From contig DATDCY010000155.1 of the NCBI GenBank assembly GCA_036524115.1, forward strand, positions 1-54,964: 54,964 bases of DNA, written 5' to 3'. Below are positions 1 through 8,198 of the stretch, piece after piece. The stretch comes from a bacterium. GTDB taxonomy: Bacteria > JAUVQV01 > DATDCY01. The notes under the pieces are model-generated. The model did not search any database. It saw nothing but the letters and a program-made list of their open reading frames with translations, and was not told the DNA's origin. The first letter of the stretch is position 1; the number at the start of each line of letters is the position of its first letter. The position numbers and the translations under genes were made by a program.

Positions 1-1801
1 GCAGGGCCGCCGAAAGCAGCGACGCGCAGCCGAGCGGCGCCTGCGCCACCGTGCCGCCGGTTGCGCCGAGCAGCTCGCGGACGCGGTCGCGGTGGCCGGC
101 CTCGCCGGTGACGTCCGCCAGTCGCAGGAGGGCCTCCGCGGCGACGGCAGCGCCCGCCGGGACTGCCGCGTCGGTGACGATCACCTGCCGCAGGGGAAGC
201 AGCGGGTCGGCCGGCGCGAAGAACCAGGATCCCGCCCCGTCCGCAAACGCCCCGTCCAGCACGGCGACCAGACCCGTCGCCTCCCCGAGCCAGGACCGCT
301 CGCCCGTCGCGGCGTGCAACTCGAGGCACCCCCAGGCCAGGAACGCGTGATCGTCGATCACGCCGGGGCACCCCGCCTCGCCGTCGCGGTAGCGGTGCCG
401 CAGCGAGCCGTCGGCCCCCCGCAGCCGCGAGAGCGCGAACCGGGCGGCGCCGGCCGCCTCGTCGGCGTAGCGCGCCTCCCCGAAGACGGCCGCCGCGCGC
501 GCAAGCGCCGCGATCGTCAGGCCGTTCCAGTCGGCGAGGACCTTGTCGTCGCGGTGCGGGCGGACGCGCCGGCCGCGCGCGGCGAGCAGCTTGAGCCGCG
601 CGGCCTCCAGCGTCGGCGGCAGCCCGGCCGCCGGGAGCGTGAAGTCGCCGGCGGCGAGCGCCAGCGGCGTGAGGCGGTGCAGGATGTTGCGGTCGGTCCG
701 CTCGCCGACCTCGCTCGTGAAGTTGCCGCTCCCGCGCATGTGGAAGGCCGTCGTGAACTCCTCGGCGGCCGCGGCGCCGAGCACCGCCGTGACCTCGTCG
801 ACGGTCCAGAGGTAGAAGCGCCCCTCCTCGCCTTCGCTGTCCGCGTCCTCGGCCGCCGCGAAGCCGCCGCCGGGCGCCCGCAGGTCGCGCAGCACGTAGG
901 CCAGGATCTCCTCCGCGGTGCGGCGGAAGGCGCCGTCGCCCCAGAGACGGAAGGCCTCGATGTAGGTCATGGCCAGGAGCGCCTGGTCGGAGAGCATCTT
1001 CTCGAAGTGCGGCAGGAGCCAGCCGGCGTCCGTCGAGTAGCGGTGGAAGCCGTGGCCGAGGTGGTCCCAGATGCCGCCGAGGCGCATGGCGCGCAGCGTC
1101 TCCTCGAGCATGACGCGGGCGCGCCCGTCCCCGCCCCGCCGCGCCGCGTAGCGCGCCAGGAAGAGCAGCCACGGGACGGTGGGGAACTTCGGCGCGCCGC
1201 CGAAGCCGCCCCAGCGCGGGTCGTAGAGGCGCACCAGCTCGCCGTACGCCTCGTCCGCGACCTCGTCCGCGCGCAGCTCGCCGGGGAGCGGACGCAGCTG
1301 CGGCGCCAGCGTCCGCTCGAGCTGCTCCGCCGTCCGCAGCACCTGCTCGCGCTGCTCGCGCCAGAGGCGCCCGAGCAGGGGGACGAGCTCGAGCATCCCG
1401 GCGCGGCCGAAGCCGGACTCCCTCGGGAAGTACGTCCCCGCGAAGAAGGGCTTGCCGGCCGGCGTGAGCACGACGGTCAGCGGCCAGCCGCCGCTGCCGG
1501 TCATCCCCTGGCAGTAGGCCATGAAGAGGTGGTCGACCGCCGGCAGCTCCTCGCGGTCGACCTTCACGGCAACGAGGTGCTCGTTCATCAGCCGCGCCAC
1601 GTCGGCGTCCGCGAAGCTCTCGCGCTCCATGACGTGGCACCAGTGGCAGGCCGAGTAGCCGATCGAGACGAAGAGCGGCACGTCGCGCTCCCGCGCCGCC
1701 GCGAACGCCTCCGCGCCCCACGGGTACCAGTCGACCGGGTTGCCGGCGTGCGCGAGCAGGTACGGGCTCTTCTCGCGGGCGAGGCGGTTGCCGCCGCTCA
1801 C
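1..1801 (-). CDS. Thioredoxin domain-containing protein, DUF255/YyaL family (3' end outside window)
   Basis: The N-terminal 600 residues are visible; the C-terminus lies beyond the window edge. The start is a GTG at 1801 whose GTGA overlaps the mgtC stop. The N-terminus has the family signature NPVDWYPWG followed by [14 protein letters not shown], a thioredoxin-like fold with CxxC at C52/C55. A long alpha/alpha-barrel-like region, typical of the SPATA20/YyaL family (usually about 650-750 aa), follows. The family's biochemical role is not established; redox or sugar-processing functions have been suggested. Translational coupling to mgtC suggests one leftward operon. The long open frames on the opposite strand here are GC-rich shadows. 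Confidence 0.9.
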   Translation of the reverse strand, partial: MSGGNRLAREKSPYLLAHAGNPVDWYPWGAEAFAAARERDVPLFVSIGYSACHWCHVMERESFADADVARLMNEHLVAVKVDREELPAVDHLFMAYCQGMTGSGGWPLTVVLTPAGKPFFAGTYFPRESGFGRAGMLELVPLLGRLWREQREQVLRTAEQLERTLAPQLRPLPGELRADEVADEAYGELVRLYDPRWGGFGGAPKFPTVPWLLFLARYAARRGGDGRARVMLEETLRAMRLGGIWDHLGHGFHRYSTDAGWLLPHFEKMLSDQALLAMTYIEAFRLWGDGAFRRTAEEILAYVLRDLRAPGGGFAAAEDADSEGEEGRFYLWTVDEVTAVLGAAAAEEFTTAFHMRGSGNFTSEVGERTDRNILHRLTPLALAAGDFTLPAAGLPPTLEAARLKLLAARGRRVRPHRDDKVLADWNGLTIAALARAAAVFGEARYADEAAGAARFALSRLRGADGSLRHRYRDGEAGCPGVIDDHAFLAWGCLELHAATGERSWLGEATGLVAVLDGAFADGAGSWFFAPADPLLPLRQVIVTDAAVPAGAAVAAEALLRLADVTGEAGHRDRVRELLGATGGTVAQAPLGCASLLSAAL

Positions 1802-2469
1802 GGCTCGCTCTGCACCGCCACCCGCCGCACCTGCGGCAGGGCGGCCAGCGTGTCGACGATCGCGCGCTCCGAGATGTTGTGCTGCGAGGCGATCGTGAGC
1901 CGGTAGGTCACCTCCCCGGCCTGCGCGTCGAGCGCGTAGTCGACCGCCGAGATCCGCGGGCCGTGCCCGGTGATGGCGGCGCGCAGCCGGTCCTCGGGGA
2001 CGCCGCGGTCGGCGACGATCGTGACGTGCTTGTAGGCCAGGCGCGGCAGGTGCAGCTCCACGTAGCGCAGGAACCACAGCGAGCCGAGCGTGATCGCAAA
2101 CCCGAGCACCGCCACGAAGTGCTGCCCGGCGCCGACGGCAAGGCCGATGGCCGAGACCATCCAGAGGCACGCCGCGGTGGTCAGGCCGTGCACGCTGAGA
2201 CCGGACTTGAGGATCACGCCGGCGCCGAGGAAGCCGACACCGGTGATCGCGCCCGCGGCGAGGCGGCCGGGATCGAAGCGCGCGCCGTCCTCGCCGCCGG
2301 CCAGCGACTGCGAGACGATCATCAGCAGCACCGAAGCGACGCACACCAGCAGGTGGGTGCGAAAGCCCGCGGGGCGGCCGTGGACCTGCCGCTCCAGGCC
2401 GATGCCGCCGCCGAGCAGCGTCCCGAGGAGCAGGCGCGTGGCGGCGTCCGTCCAGGTCAAGTCGGTCAT
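1798..2469 (-). CDS. mgtC: MgtC/SapB family membrane protein
   Basis: A 223-aa inner-membrane protein. About five hydrophobic segments occupy residues 10-140, with the family motifs GGGIGLERQ (about 20-28), [25 protein letters not shown] and [11 protein letters not shown] soluble ACT-like C-terminal domain follows (about 145-223). MgtC proteins are linked to Mg2+ limitation and modulation of the F1Fo ATPase in pathogens; in free-living bacteria the role is unclear. It is transcribed divergently from the mannosyltransferase gene; a TATGAT -10-like box lies on the minus strand at 2492-2487. The stop overlaps the DUF255 start. Confidence 0.9.
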   Translation of the reverse strand: MTDLTWTDAATRLLLGTLLGGGIGLERQVHGRPAGFRTHLLVCVASVLLMIVSQSLAGGEDGARFDPGRLAAGAITGVGFLGAGVILKSGLSVHGLTTAACLWMVSAIGLAVGAGQHFVAVLGFAITLGSLWFLRYVELHLPRLAYKHVTIVADRGVPEDRLRAAITGHGPRISAVDYALDAQAGEVTYRLTIASQHNISERAIVDTLAALPQVRRVAVQSEP

Positions 2470-2522
2470 GGGGCCCCTCCGCGCCCATCATACCCCAACG
2501 CCGGGGCCGGCCGCGCCCCTGC

Positions 2523-2528
2523 TACAAT
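2523..2528 (+). promoter_or_regulatory. -10 box of a probably leaderless promoter
   Basis: TACAAT lies 8 bp upstream of the GTG at 2537. Transcription would start close to the start codon, and no Shine-Dalgarno sequence is present between them. No clear -35 is seen. Confidence 0.45.
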
Positions 2529-2536
2529 CCGGCCCC

Positions 2537-3676
2537 GTGAGCAAGCGCCTGCGCGTCCTGTTCGTCGAGCCCTTCTGCGGCGGCTCGCACCGGCTCTTCA
2601 CCGAGCAGGTCGCCGCGCGCTCGCGCCACCGCGTCGAGACGCTCACGCTCCCCGGGAGCTTCTGGAAGTGGCGGATGCGCGGCGGTCACCTCTCGCTGCT
2701 GCAGAAGGTGCGCGAGCGGCTGGACGGGACCGACGTCCTCCTGGCGAGCGGCATGCTCTCGCTCGCGGAGCTGGCCGGGGCGCTGCCGGGGCTGGCGGCG
2801 GTGCCGAAGGTCGTCTACTTCCACGAGAGCCAGCTCTCCTACCCGGTGCCGAAGGGCGAGGCGCCGGACGTGCACTTCGGTTTCACGAACCTCTCGACGG
2901 CGCTCGCGGCCGACGCGATCGTCTTCAACTCGCGGTTCCACCTGGAGGAGTTCCTCGGCGGCATCGAGCGCTTCCTCAAGCCGATGCCCGACCACCGCCC
3001 GCGGGGGCTTGCCGCGGCGCTGCGGCCGGGGTGCTCCGTCGTCTACCCGGGGATCGACTGCGACGAGCTGGACCGGCACCGCCACGAACCCGACCGCGCC
3101 GGCCGGCCGGTGACGGTCCTCTGGAACCACCGCTGGGAGTTCGACAAGCAGCCGGAGGTCTTCTTCGCGGCGCTTCACGCCCTGGCCGCCGAGGGCCTCG
3201 AGTTCCGCGTGCACGTCGTCGGCGAGAACTTCCAGGTGAAGCCGAAGCCCTTCCTCGAGGCGAGGGAGCGGCTCGGCGCGCGGGTCGCCACCTTCGGCCA
3301 CCTGCCGCGGCGCGAGGACTACGTCCGCGTCCTCTGGGACTCGGACGTCGTCGCCTCGACCGCCATCCAGGAGTTCTTCGGCATCGCCGTGATGGAGGCG
3401 GCGTACTGCGGGGCGCGGCCGCTGCTGCCGCGACGGCTCGTCTACCCCGAGCTGTATCCGCCCGCGTGCCTCTACGACGCGGACGGGGACTTCACCGGGG
3501 CGCTGCGGCGGGTCCTGGCCGGCGGGGCGGAGCAGCCCGTGGAGGCGGGACGGGCGCGCCTGCGCGCCGCGTACGACGTCGCCGTCAGCGTGGCGGCGCT
3601 CGATGACCTGCTCGAGCGCGCCGTCACTGCACGACGCAGATCGCCCGGTCCACCGCCTTGTGGATCAGCTTGCTGA
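2537..3676 (+). CDS. tRNA-queuosine alpha-mannosyltransferase-like glycosyltransferase (DUF3524 + GT4)
   Basis: A 379-aa GT-B glycosyltransferase. The N-terminal DUF3524-type domain carries VLFVEPFCGGSH, the SFWKWRMRGG segment and YFHESQLSYPV; the C-terminal GT1/4 domain has a typical EFFGIAVMEAA nucleotide-sugar motif. This arrangement is that of GTDC1/QTMAN, which adds mannose to queuosine in tRNA-Asp. Substrate assignment rests on family resemblance only. GTG at 2537 is chosen because the recognisable domain begins at once (VSKRLRVLF) and a -10 box sits just upstream; the frame is open further upstream but without family similarity. The last 53 bp overlap the 3' end of the opposing usp gene. 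Confidence 0.85.
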   Translation: MSKRLRVLFVEPFCGGSHRLFTEQVAARSRHRVETLTLPGSFWKWRMRGGHLSLLQKVRERLDGTDVLLASGMLSLAELAGALPGLAAVPKVVYFHESQLSYPVPKGEAPDVHFGFTNLSTALAADAIVFNSRFHLEEFLGGIERFLKPMPDHRPRGLAAALRPGCSVVYPGIDCDELDRHRHEPDRAGRPVTVLWNHRWEFDKQPEVFFAALHALAAEGLEFRVHVVGENFQVKPKPFLEARERLGARVATFGHLPRREDYVRVLWDSDVVASTAIQEFFGIAVMEAAYCGARPLLPRRLVYPELYPPACLYDADGDFTGALRRVLAGGAEQPVEAGRARLRAAYDVAVSVAALDDLLERAVTARRRSPGPPPCGSAC

Positions 3677-4103
3677 CGACGCTGCCGACGATGAAGTGCT
3701 TGCCGTCGGCCATCCCGCACCGCCCGACGACGATCGTCGTGTAGCCGCCCTCCGCGGCGATGTCCAGGAGGCTGTCGGCGACGTCCCCGGTCCCGAGGAC
3801 GATGTCCTTCCGCACGCGCTCCTGCGGGAAGCCGTGGCGGACCAGGTCGTACACCGCCCCCTGCAGGATCGGCTCGATGTACTCGCGCTGGCGCGTCGCC
3901 CAGGCCTCGATCACGCGCCGGCGCTCCTGCTCCTCCACCGGGCCGAGGATGTGACCGTCGTCCCAGTACATCGCCGGGAGATCCGGGATGATGTGCACGA
4001 GCGTCACCTCGAGATCGCGGACATCGGGGAACTGGCGCATCACCCAGGTCACCGCCCGCAGGGAACAGTTCTTGTCGTGGACCCCGATCAACAGCTTCCG
4101 CAT
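3624..4103 (-). CDS. Universal stress protein (UspA family)
   Basis: A 159-aa single Usp domain. It starts with the beta strand MRKLLIGVHD and ends with the ATP-binding loop GX2GX9GS (GRCGMADGKHFIVGS) followed by a C-terminal strand RAICVVQ. The ATG at 4103 is preferred over an upstream in-frame start because a GGGAGG Shine-Dalgarno sequence lies about 9 nt before it. Such proteins are cytosolic and respond to starvation or stress. The gene is convergent with the mannosyltransferase gene and overlaps it tail to tail by 53 bp, so no separate terminator is possible there. Confidence 0.88.
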   Translation of the reverse strand: MRKLLIGVHDKNCSLRAVTWVMRQFPDVRDLEVTLVHIIPDLPAMYWDDGHILGPVEEQERRRVIEAWATRQREYIEPILQGAVYDLVRHGFPQERVRKDIVLGTGDVADSLLDIAAEGGYTTIVVGRCGMADGKHFIVGSVVSKLIHKAVDRAICVVQ

Positions 4104-4214
4104 GTGTCCCGCCCTCCCGGAGAGTGTTCGTTCGAGACCGCCAGCGTTTCCCGTCAATCCATATTCTAACAGTTTGCCGCCGGCGCCGGCGGGCCCCCGC
4201 GCGCGCCGCGTGCG

Positions 4215-5060
4215 CTAGCGCCCGGGCGCGGGGGGCCGCTGTCGCACGCCGATGACGTTGGGGATCGGCCGGGCCGCCAGCCCCTGCTCGGCCGAGGGGA
4301 AGACCCCCTCGTGGCCGCCGACGAGCTCGATGCGCTCGCCACCGGCGGCGACGAACAGCTGCGCCTGCGAGCCGCCTTCGAGGTGCTGGGCGGCGACCAG
4401 GCCGATCGGCAGCTCGAGCAGCGCCGCGATGAGACGATCGAGCGCCAGCGGCGCGGCGCAGAAGATGAACAGCGCCCGGCCCTCACGGTCCTCGCCGAGG
4501 GCGGCCTCGCTCCAGCGGCGGGCCTGCGGCGCCCAGCGGTTCTCTCCCGGGCGCTTGACCATGCGCAGGTTCTGCACGACGCGCCGGTAGCGCGCGAGCA
4601 CCGCCTCCAGGGGCTCCTCGTCGAGGTCGACGATGCGGAACGGCGGGTCGGCGGGGTCGATCGGGGCGAACGCGGCGGCGGAGAGGTAGGGGTTGACCCC
4701 GCGGCTGAGGACCGCGCCGTCGGCGGCGAGATATCCCGAGTGCGTCCGGTAGTCTTCCTGGTACATCCCGGCGTTGATCGCCGCGGCCAGTCCCTCGCGC
4801 CGCGCCCACTCGCGCGCGCTGTAGCCCTCGCTCTCGCCGCGAGGCAGGCCGTGGAGCGTCAGCTCCCACAGCCGCGGGTCGACGCGCAGCACGTGCACCT
4901 GTGCCCCGGCGAAGCCGCTGCCGTCGAGCGCGAAGCGTCCCACCTCGAGGCCGCGGCCGAGGTCTTTCCAGCGCACATCGCCGGCCGCCGCCGGCGTGGC
5001 GGCGGCGAGCACCGCCACCCACGCCGCCACCGCCCACGCCATCGCGCCGCCGCGTCTCAT
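4215..5060 (-). CDS. Exported phosphodiester glycosidase (NAGPA/DUF2233) domain protein
   Basis: A 281-aa protein with a signal peptide (about 1-26, cleavage near AAAG) and one NAGPA domain. Visible signatures are AAINAGMYQEDY and SGYL in the middle, ALFIFCAAPL, and HLEGGSQAQLFV near the C-terminus. The fold is shared with the mammalian uncovering enzyme and with bacterial exopolysaccharide-associated proteins; the substrate is unknown. It probably acts in the periplasm. An alternative start is the methionine six codons in (5042). It is divergent from the PEBP gene. Confidence 0.8.
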   Translation of the reverse strand: MRRGGAMAWAVAAWVAVLAAATPAAAGDVRWKDLGRGLEVGRFALDGSGFAGAQVHVLRVDPRLWELTLHGLPRGESEGYSAREWARREGLAAAINAGMYQEDYRTHSGYLAADGAVLSRGVNPYLSAAAFAPIDPADPPFRIVDLDEEPLEAVLARYRRVVQNLRMVKRPGENRWAPQARRWSEAALGEDREGRALFIFCAAPLALDRLIAALLELPIGLVAAQHLEGGSQAQLFVAAGGERIELVGGHEGVFPSAEQGLAARPIPNVIGVRQRPPAPGR

Positions 5061-5115
5061 GCGGCCATCGTAGCACGTGCGCGGGAGGGCGATGGCCGCA
5101 CCCGCGCCCCCGGCC

Positions 5116-5121
5116 TATACT
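5116..5121 (+). promoter_or_regulatory. -10-like box upstream of the PEBP gene
   Basis: TATACT lies 26 bp before the ATG at 5147. A GGGAGG ribosome-binding site lies between the two. No good -35 is seen. Confidence 0.4.
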
Positions 5122-5146
5122 CTCGTTCGAAGGGAGGGACGAGACG

Positions 5147-5617
5147 ATGGAGCTGAGTTCATCCGCGTTCGCGCACCAGGGCGGGATCCCGCGGCAGCAC
5201 ACCTGCGACGGAGAGGACCTCTCGCCGCCGCTCTCCTGGACCGGCGTCCCCGCCGGGACGAAGAGCCTCGCGCTCATCGTCGACGACCCCGACGCGCCGG
5301 ACCCGAAGGCCCCGAAGATGGTGTACGTGCACTGGGTGCTGTACAACATCCCCCCGGAGGCCGCGGGGCTCCCCGAGGCGGTCCGCCCGGCCGCCCTCCC
5401 CGCCGGCACGAAAGAGGGCGTCAACGACTGGGGCCGCACCGGCTACGGCGGTCCCTGCCCGCCCATCGGGCGGCACCGCTACTTCCACAAGCTCTACGCG
5501 CTGGACACGGTCTTCCGCGACCTGGGCAAGCCCACGAAGAAGCAGCTGCTGGCGCTGATGGAGGGCCACGTCCTCGCACAGGCGGAGCTGATGGGAACGT
5601 ACCAGCGCAACAGGTAG
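5147..5617 (+). CDS. YbhB/YbcL family Raf kinase inhibitor-like protein (PEBP)
   Basis: A 156-aa phosphatidylethanolamine-binding-protein fold. Signatures are CDGEDLSPPLSW near residue 20, SLALIVDDPDAPD, the VHWVLYNIP strand, GPCPPIGRHRYFHKLYALD and a C-terminal helix. No signal peptide is evident, so it is probably cytosolic. Bacterial members are small ligand-binding proteins of poorly defined role. ATG at 5147 is chosen for its GGGAGG ribosome-binding site and because family similarity starts there. It is a single gene followed by about 240 bp with no gene. Confidence 0.92.
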   Translation: MELSSSAFAHQGGIPRQHTCDGEDLSPPLSWTGVPAGTKSLALIVDDPDAPDPKAPKMVYVHWVLYNIPPEAAGLPEAVRPAALPAGTKEGVNDWGRTGYGGPCPPIGRHRYFHKLYALDTVFRDLGKPTKKQLLALMEGHVLAQAELMGTYQRNR

Positions 5618-5781
5618 AGGCGGCCTGGGGAGTCAGGAGGGCTTCTTCCGCCCTGGGGGCGTCGCCGGGAGGCTCCGCTTGTGCGGCGGGCACCAGCCCG
5701 CCTCCGCACAGCCATCCCGGCTTCCTTCCCAGAACGAAAAATACCGCTCCTGCCTGACCCAGGCAGCCAATTCCAAACTGG

Positions 5782-5818
5782 GCCTAGACCAGTGCCTCGA
5801 GGACGGCCGGATGCACGA
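5782..5818 (-). pseudogene. Second, diverged copy of the 3' end of ald
   Basis: These 37 bp match the last codons and stop of ald (5854-5890) at 32 of 37 positions, exactly 72 bp downstream of it. Read on the minus strand the copy encodes VHPAVLEALV followed by a stop, against THPAVLEALA in the gene. Some differences are synonymous, which suggests a remnant of a second ald-like gene or an old tandem duplication. The rest of 5618-5855 shows nothing recognisable. Confidence 0.5.
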
Positions 5819-5855
5819 TACCGAGACCGGCAACGGAGAGTCGATCTCCGCGCGC

Positions 5856-6935
5856 CTAGGCCAGTGCCTCCAGGACGGCCGGGTGCGTGATGCGGCCCGC
5901 CTTCGCGTTCAAGCCCTTCGCGAGCCCGGGATCGGCCGCCAGCGCAGCGTCCACCCCGTCCGCGAGCCGCAGCGCGTAGGGCAGCGTCGCGTTCGTCAGC
6001 GCGAAGGTCGAAGTGCGCGGCACGAGTGCCGGCATGTTCGTCACGCCGTAGTGGATCACGCCGTGGAGCACGTACGTCGGCTCGGCGTGCGTGGTCGGCC
6101 GGATCGTGGCGACGGTGCCGCCCTGATCGATCGCGACGTCGACGACCACCGACCCCGGACGCATGCGACGCACCGTCTCCTCGGACACGAGGACCGGCGC
6201 CCGTGCGCCGGTCACGAGCACGCCGCCGACGAGCAGGTCGGCGTCCACGGCGGCCGCCTCGATGTTTGTCCGGTTGGACATCAGCGTCTCGACCTTGCCC
6301 GGAAACAGGGCGTCCGCCTCCTCGAGTCGCCGCAGGTCCCGGTCGATCAGGGTCACCTCGGCGCCCATGCCGATGGCGACGCGCGCCGCGCTCCGGCCGA
6401 CGGAGCCCGCCCCGAGGACGGTGACGCGCCCATGGCGCACGCCGGGTACGCCGCCGAGCAGGATGCCCTGGCCGCCGCGGTCCTTCTGGAGCAGCGTCGC
6501 GCCGATCTGGGTCGCCAGCCTCCCGGCGACTTCGCTCATCGGCGCCAGCAGCGGCAGCGAGCCATCCGGCGCCTCCACGGTCTCGTAGGCGATCGCGGTC
6601 ACCCGCCCCCCGGCGAGCCGGCGCGCCAGCTCCGGCACGGCCGCCAGGTGCAGGTAGGTGAAGAGCACGAGATCGGCGCGCAGGAAGCCGTACTCGGCAG
6701 GGACGGGTTCCTTGACTTTCACGACCATGCCGGCCCCGCCCCACGCGGCGTCCGCGTCGGCGACGATCTCGGCCCCGGCGCCGCGGTAGGCCGCGTCGGG
6801 GATGCCGCTGCCCTCCCCGGCGCCCGCCTGCACCAGCACGCGGTGGCCGGCGTCGACCAGGGCCTGCACCCCGGCCGGCACGAGACCGACGCGCATCTCG
6901 CCGACCTTCACCTCCCGAGGGACCCCGACGATCAT
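5856..6935 (-). CDS. ald: Alanine dehydrogenase
   Basis: A 359-aa protein of the AlaDH/PNT family, catalysing reversible NAD-dependent deamination of L-alanine to pyruvate and ammonium. The N-terminus MIVGVPREVKVGEMRVGLVP is typical. KVKEP contains the pyruvate-binding lysine, LAPMSEVAGRLA follows, and the Rossmann motif VLGAGSVGRSAARVAIGMGA is complete. The ATG at 6935 is taken because similarity begins there; the open frame extends upstream as a shadow. It is a monocistronic leftward gene. Ammonium release or assimilation links it loosely to the nitrogen genes that follow. Confidence 0.95.
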   Translation of the reverse strand: MIVGVPREVKVGEMRVGLVPAGVQALVDAGHRVLVQAGAGEGSGIPDAAYRGAGAEIVADADAAWGGAGMVVKVKEPVPAEYGFLRADLVLFTYLHLAAVPELARRLAGGRVTAIAYETVEAPDGSLPLLAPMSEVAGRLATQIGATLLQKDRGGQGILLGGVPGVRHGRVTVLGAGSVGRSAARVAIGMGAEVTLIDRDLRRLEEADALFPGKVETLMSNRTNIEAAAVDADLLVGGVLVTGARAPVLVSEETVRRMRPGSVVVDVAIDQGGTVATIRPTTHAEPTYVLHGVIHYGVTNMPALVPRTSTFALTNATLPYALRLADGVDAALAADPGLAKGLNAKAGRITHPAVLEALA

Positions 6936-7076
6936 GGAATCAGTGTACGACCGGCGACGGCCGCGCGCCAGCAGCCCGCCGCGCGCCGCGCCCCCGCTCA
7001 TTGACGCCCCGGGTCGGAAGGACCAAAATATCCGATGCGGCGTGGCACCGGGCTCCTGCGAGGCTAGAGGCGAACA

Positions 7077-8057
7077 ATGCGCGTGCGGTGGGTGAAGCGC
7101 AACCGTCCCGTGGGCGTGATCCCCTTCATCATCTGGGAGGAGGAGCTGCCCCGCGGCCAACGGGTGACGGCCTTCCTGCCGCACGCCGACGACGGCCGCT
7201 TCATCGGCGCCTCCCTTTCGCTGCTCAACCGGACCGAGGCCGGAGCGCCGCGCAACCGCGTGCGGATAGCGATCGTCTGTCCGGGCTACCGCAGCGTGGA
7301 GGGCGCCCAGTCGATCGAGGAAAAGAGCCGGCTGCGCGCGGAGGAGGCCGTCGACTGGGCGCGCGAGCTGGGCTACGCGCCGGAGCAGGTCATGCAGTTC
7401 CGCGCCGACCGGACGTATGCCCGCCGCCGCGTCGACCGTGGGGAGCAGGCGCGGATGCACCAGCTCATCCGCGAGGAGCGCCCGACGATGGTCCTGCTGA
7501 ACAACGTGGCGGACGTCGCGCAGCACGCCAACCACTGCACGCGCATCATGGTGCTGCGCTCGCTCACCGCCTGGCTGGCCGAGGAGGCCTCCCGCGCGGA
7601 CGGGGCGCGGGAGGTGCTCATCGTCGAGTACCCGACGCTCTACGTGCCGATCCTCCCGCCGGCGGACAAGAACGTCATCGTCGCCTTCCGCGATCCGGCC
7701 TTCGTGCAGATCAAGCACCGCGCCAACCGCTGCCACCGCAGCCAGGACGCGAAGTACCTCGAGATGCTCGGCAAGCTCGTCGAGGCCGTCGACGTGCTCA
7801 GCGGGGCCGACGTCGTCTGCGAGGCGCGGCGCGCCGGCACGCGCTTCTCCAAGCGGCTCTCCGCAGTGGCCCTCGACCCCGTCCGGTCCCGCGGCGAGCA
7901 CTTCGGCATCACCCGGCTGCGGCTGGTGGCGGGCCGGCCGGAGCCGACGATCGTCGAGGAGCGGGTGCCGTTCCCCCTGTCGGCCGAGGACGTCGAGAGC
8001 TGGGGCGTGAGGGCGCCGCAGGCCTGCTACCTGGAGGAACAGCCGCCGGCGCCGTGA
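7077..8057 (+). CDS. PIG-L/LmbE-like deacetylase
   Basis: A 326-aa protein with the layout of the PIG-L superfamily: an N-terminal FLPHADDGRFIGASLSLL motif corresponding to the PHPDDE metal site (here with Ala for Pro and Gly for Glu), a REERPTMVLLNN segment and QHANHCTR corresponding to the HPDH metal motif. These Zn enzymes remove N-acetyl groups from GlcNAc-type substrates. The degenerate first motif leaves catalytic activity uncertain. There is no signal peptide. It sits alone upstream of nifA1, and its substrate cannot be told from context. Confidence 0.65.
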   Translation: MRVRWVKRNRPVGVIPFIIWEEELPRGQRVTAFLPHADDGRFIGASLSLLNRTEAGAPRNRVRIAIVCPGYRSVEGAQSIEEKSRLRAEEAVDWARELGYAPEQVMQFRADRTYARRRVDRGEQARMHQLIREERPTMVLLNNVADVAQHANHCTRIMVLRSLTAWLAEEASRADGAREVLIVEYPTLYVPILPPADKNVIVAFRDPAFVQIKHRANRCHRSQDAKYLEMLGKLVEAVDVLSGADVVCEARRAGTRFSKRLSAVALDPVRSRGEHFGITRLRLVAGRPEPTIVEERVPFPLSAEDVESWGVRAPQACYLEEQPPAP

Positions 8058-8142
8058 GATAGACGGGCGACGGCGCCAGGCCGGAGCCAATTACAACACT
8101 GCCTGACCCATCCCGAGGAATCTTCGGTCATCTCCTATCTGG

Positions 8143-8171
8143 TTGACAGAGTCACCTGGTTTGCCTACATT
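8143..8171 (+). promoter_or_regulatory. Sigma-70-type promoter of nifA1
   Basis: A perfect TTGACA (8143-8148), a 17-bp spacer and TACATT (8166-8171) lie 27 bp before the nifA1 ATG. It is one of the clearest vegetative promoters in the window, so nifA1 is probably expressed independently of sigma-54. Confidence 0.75.
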
Positions 8172-8198
8172 CGCGTATGAATCAGATTTGGAGATGAC

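Noticed and set aside
92-3606. Very long open frames on the plus strand over 92-1906 and 1879-3606, and similar ones elsewhere (e.g. 7001-8062, 12206-13156)
   Set aside because: They are Arg/Pro/Gly/Ala-rich, have no recognisable motifs and lie opposite or out of frame with genes that clearly match families. They are by-products of GC-rich codon use.
3603-3676. Frameshift at the 3' end of the mannosyltransferase because it overlaps the usp gene
   Set aside because: The catalytic domain is complete before the overlap and the tail-to-tail overlap (53 bp) needs no sequence error to explain it.
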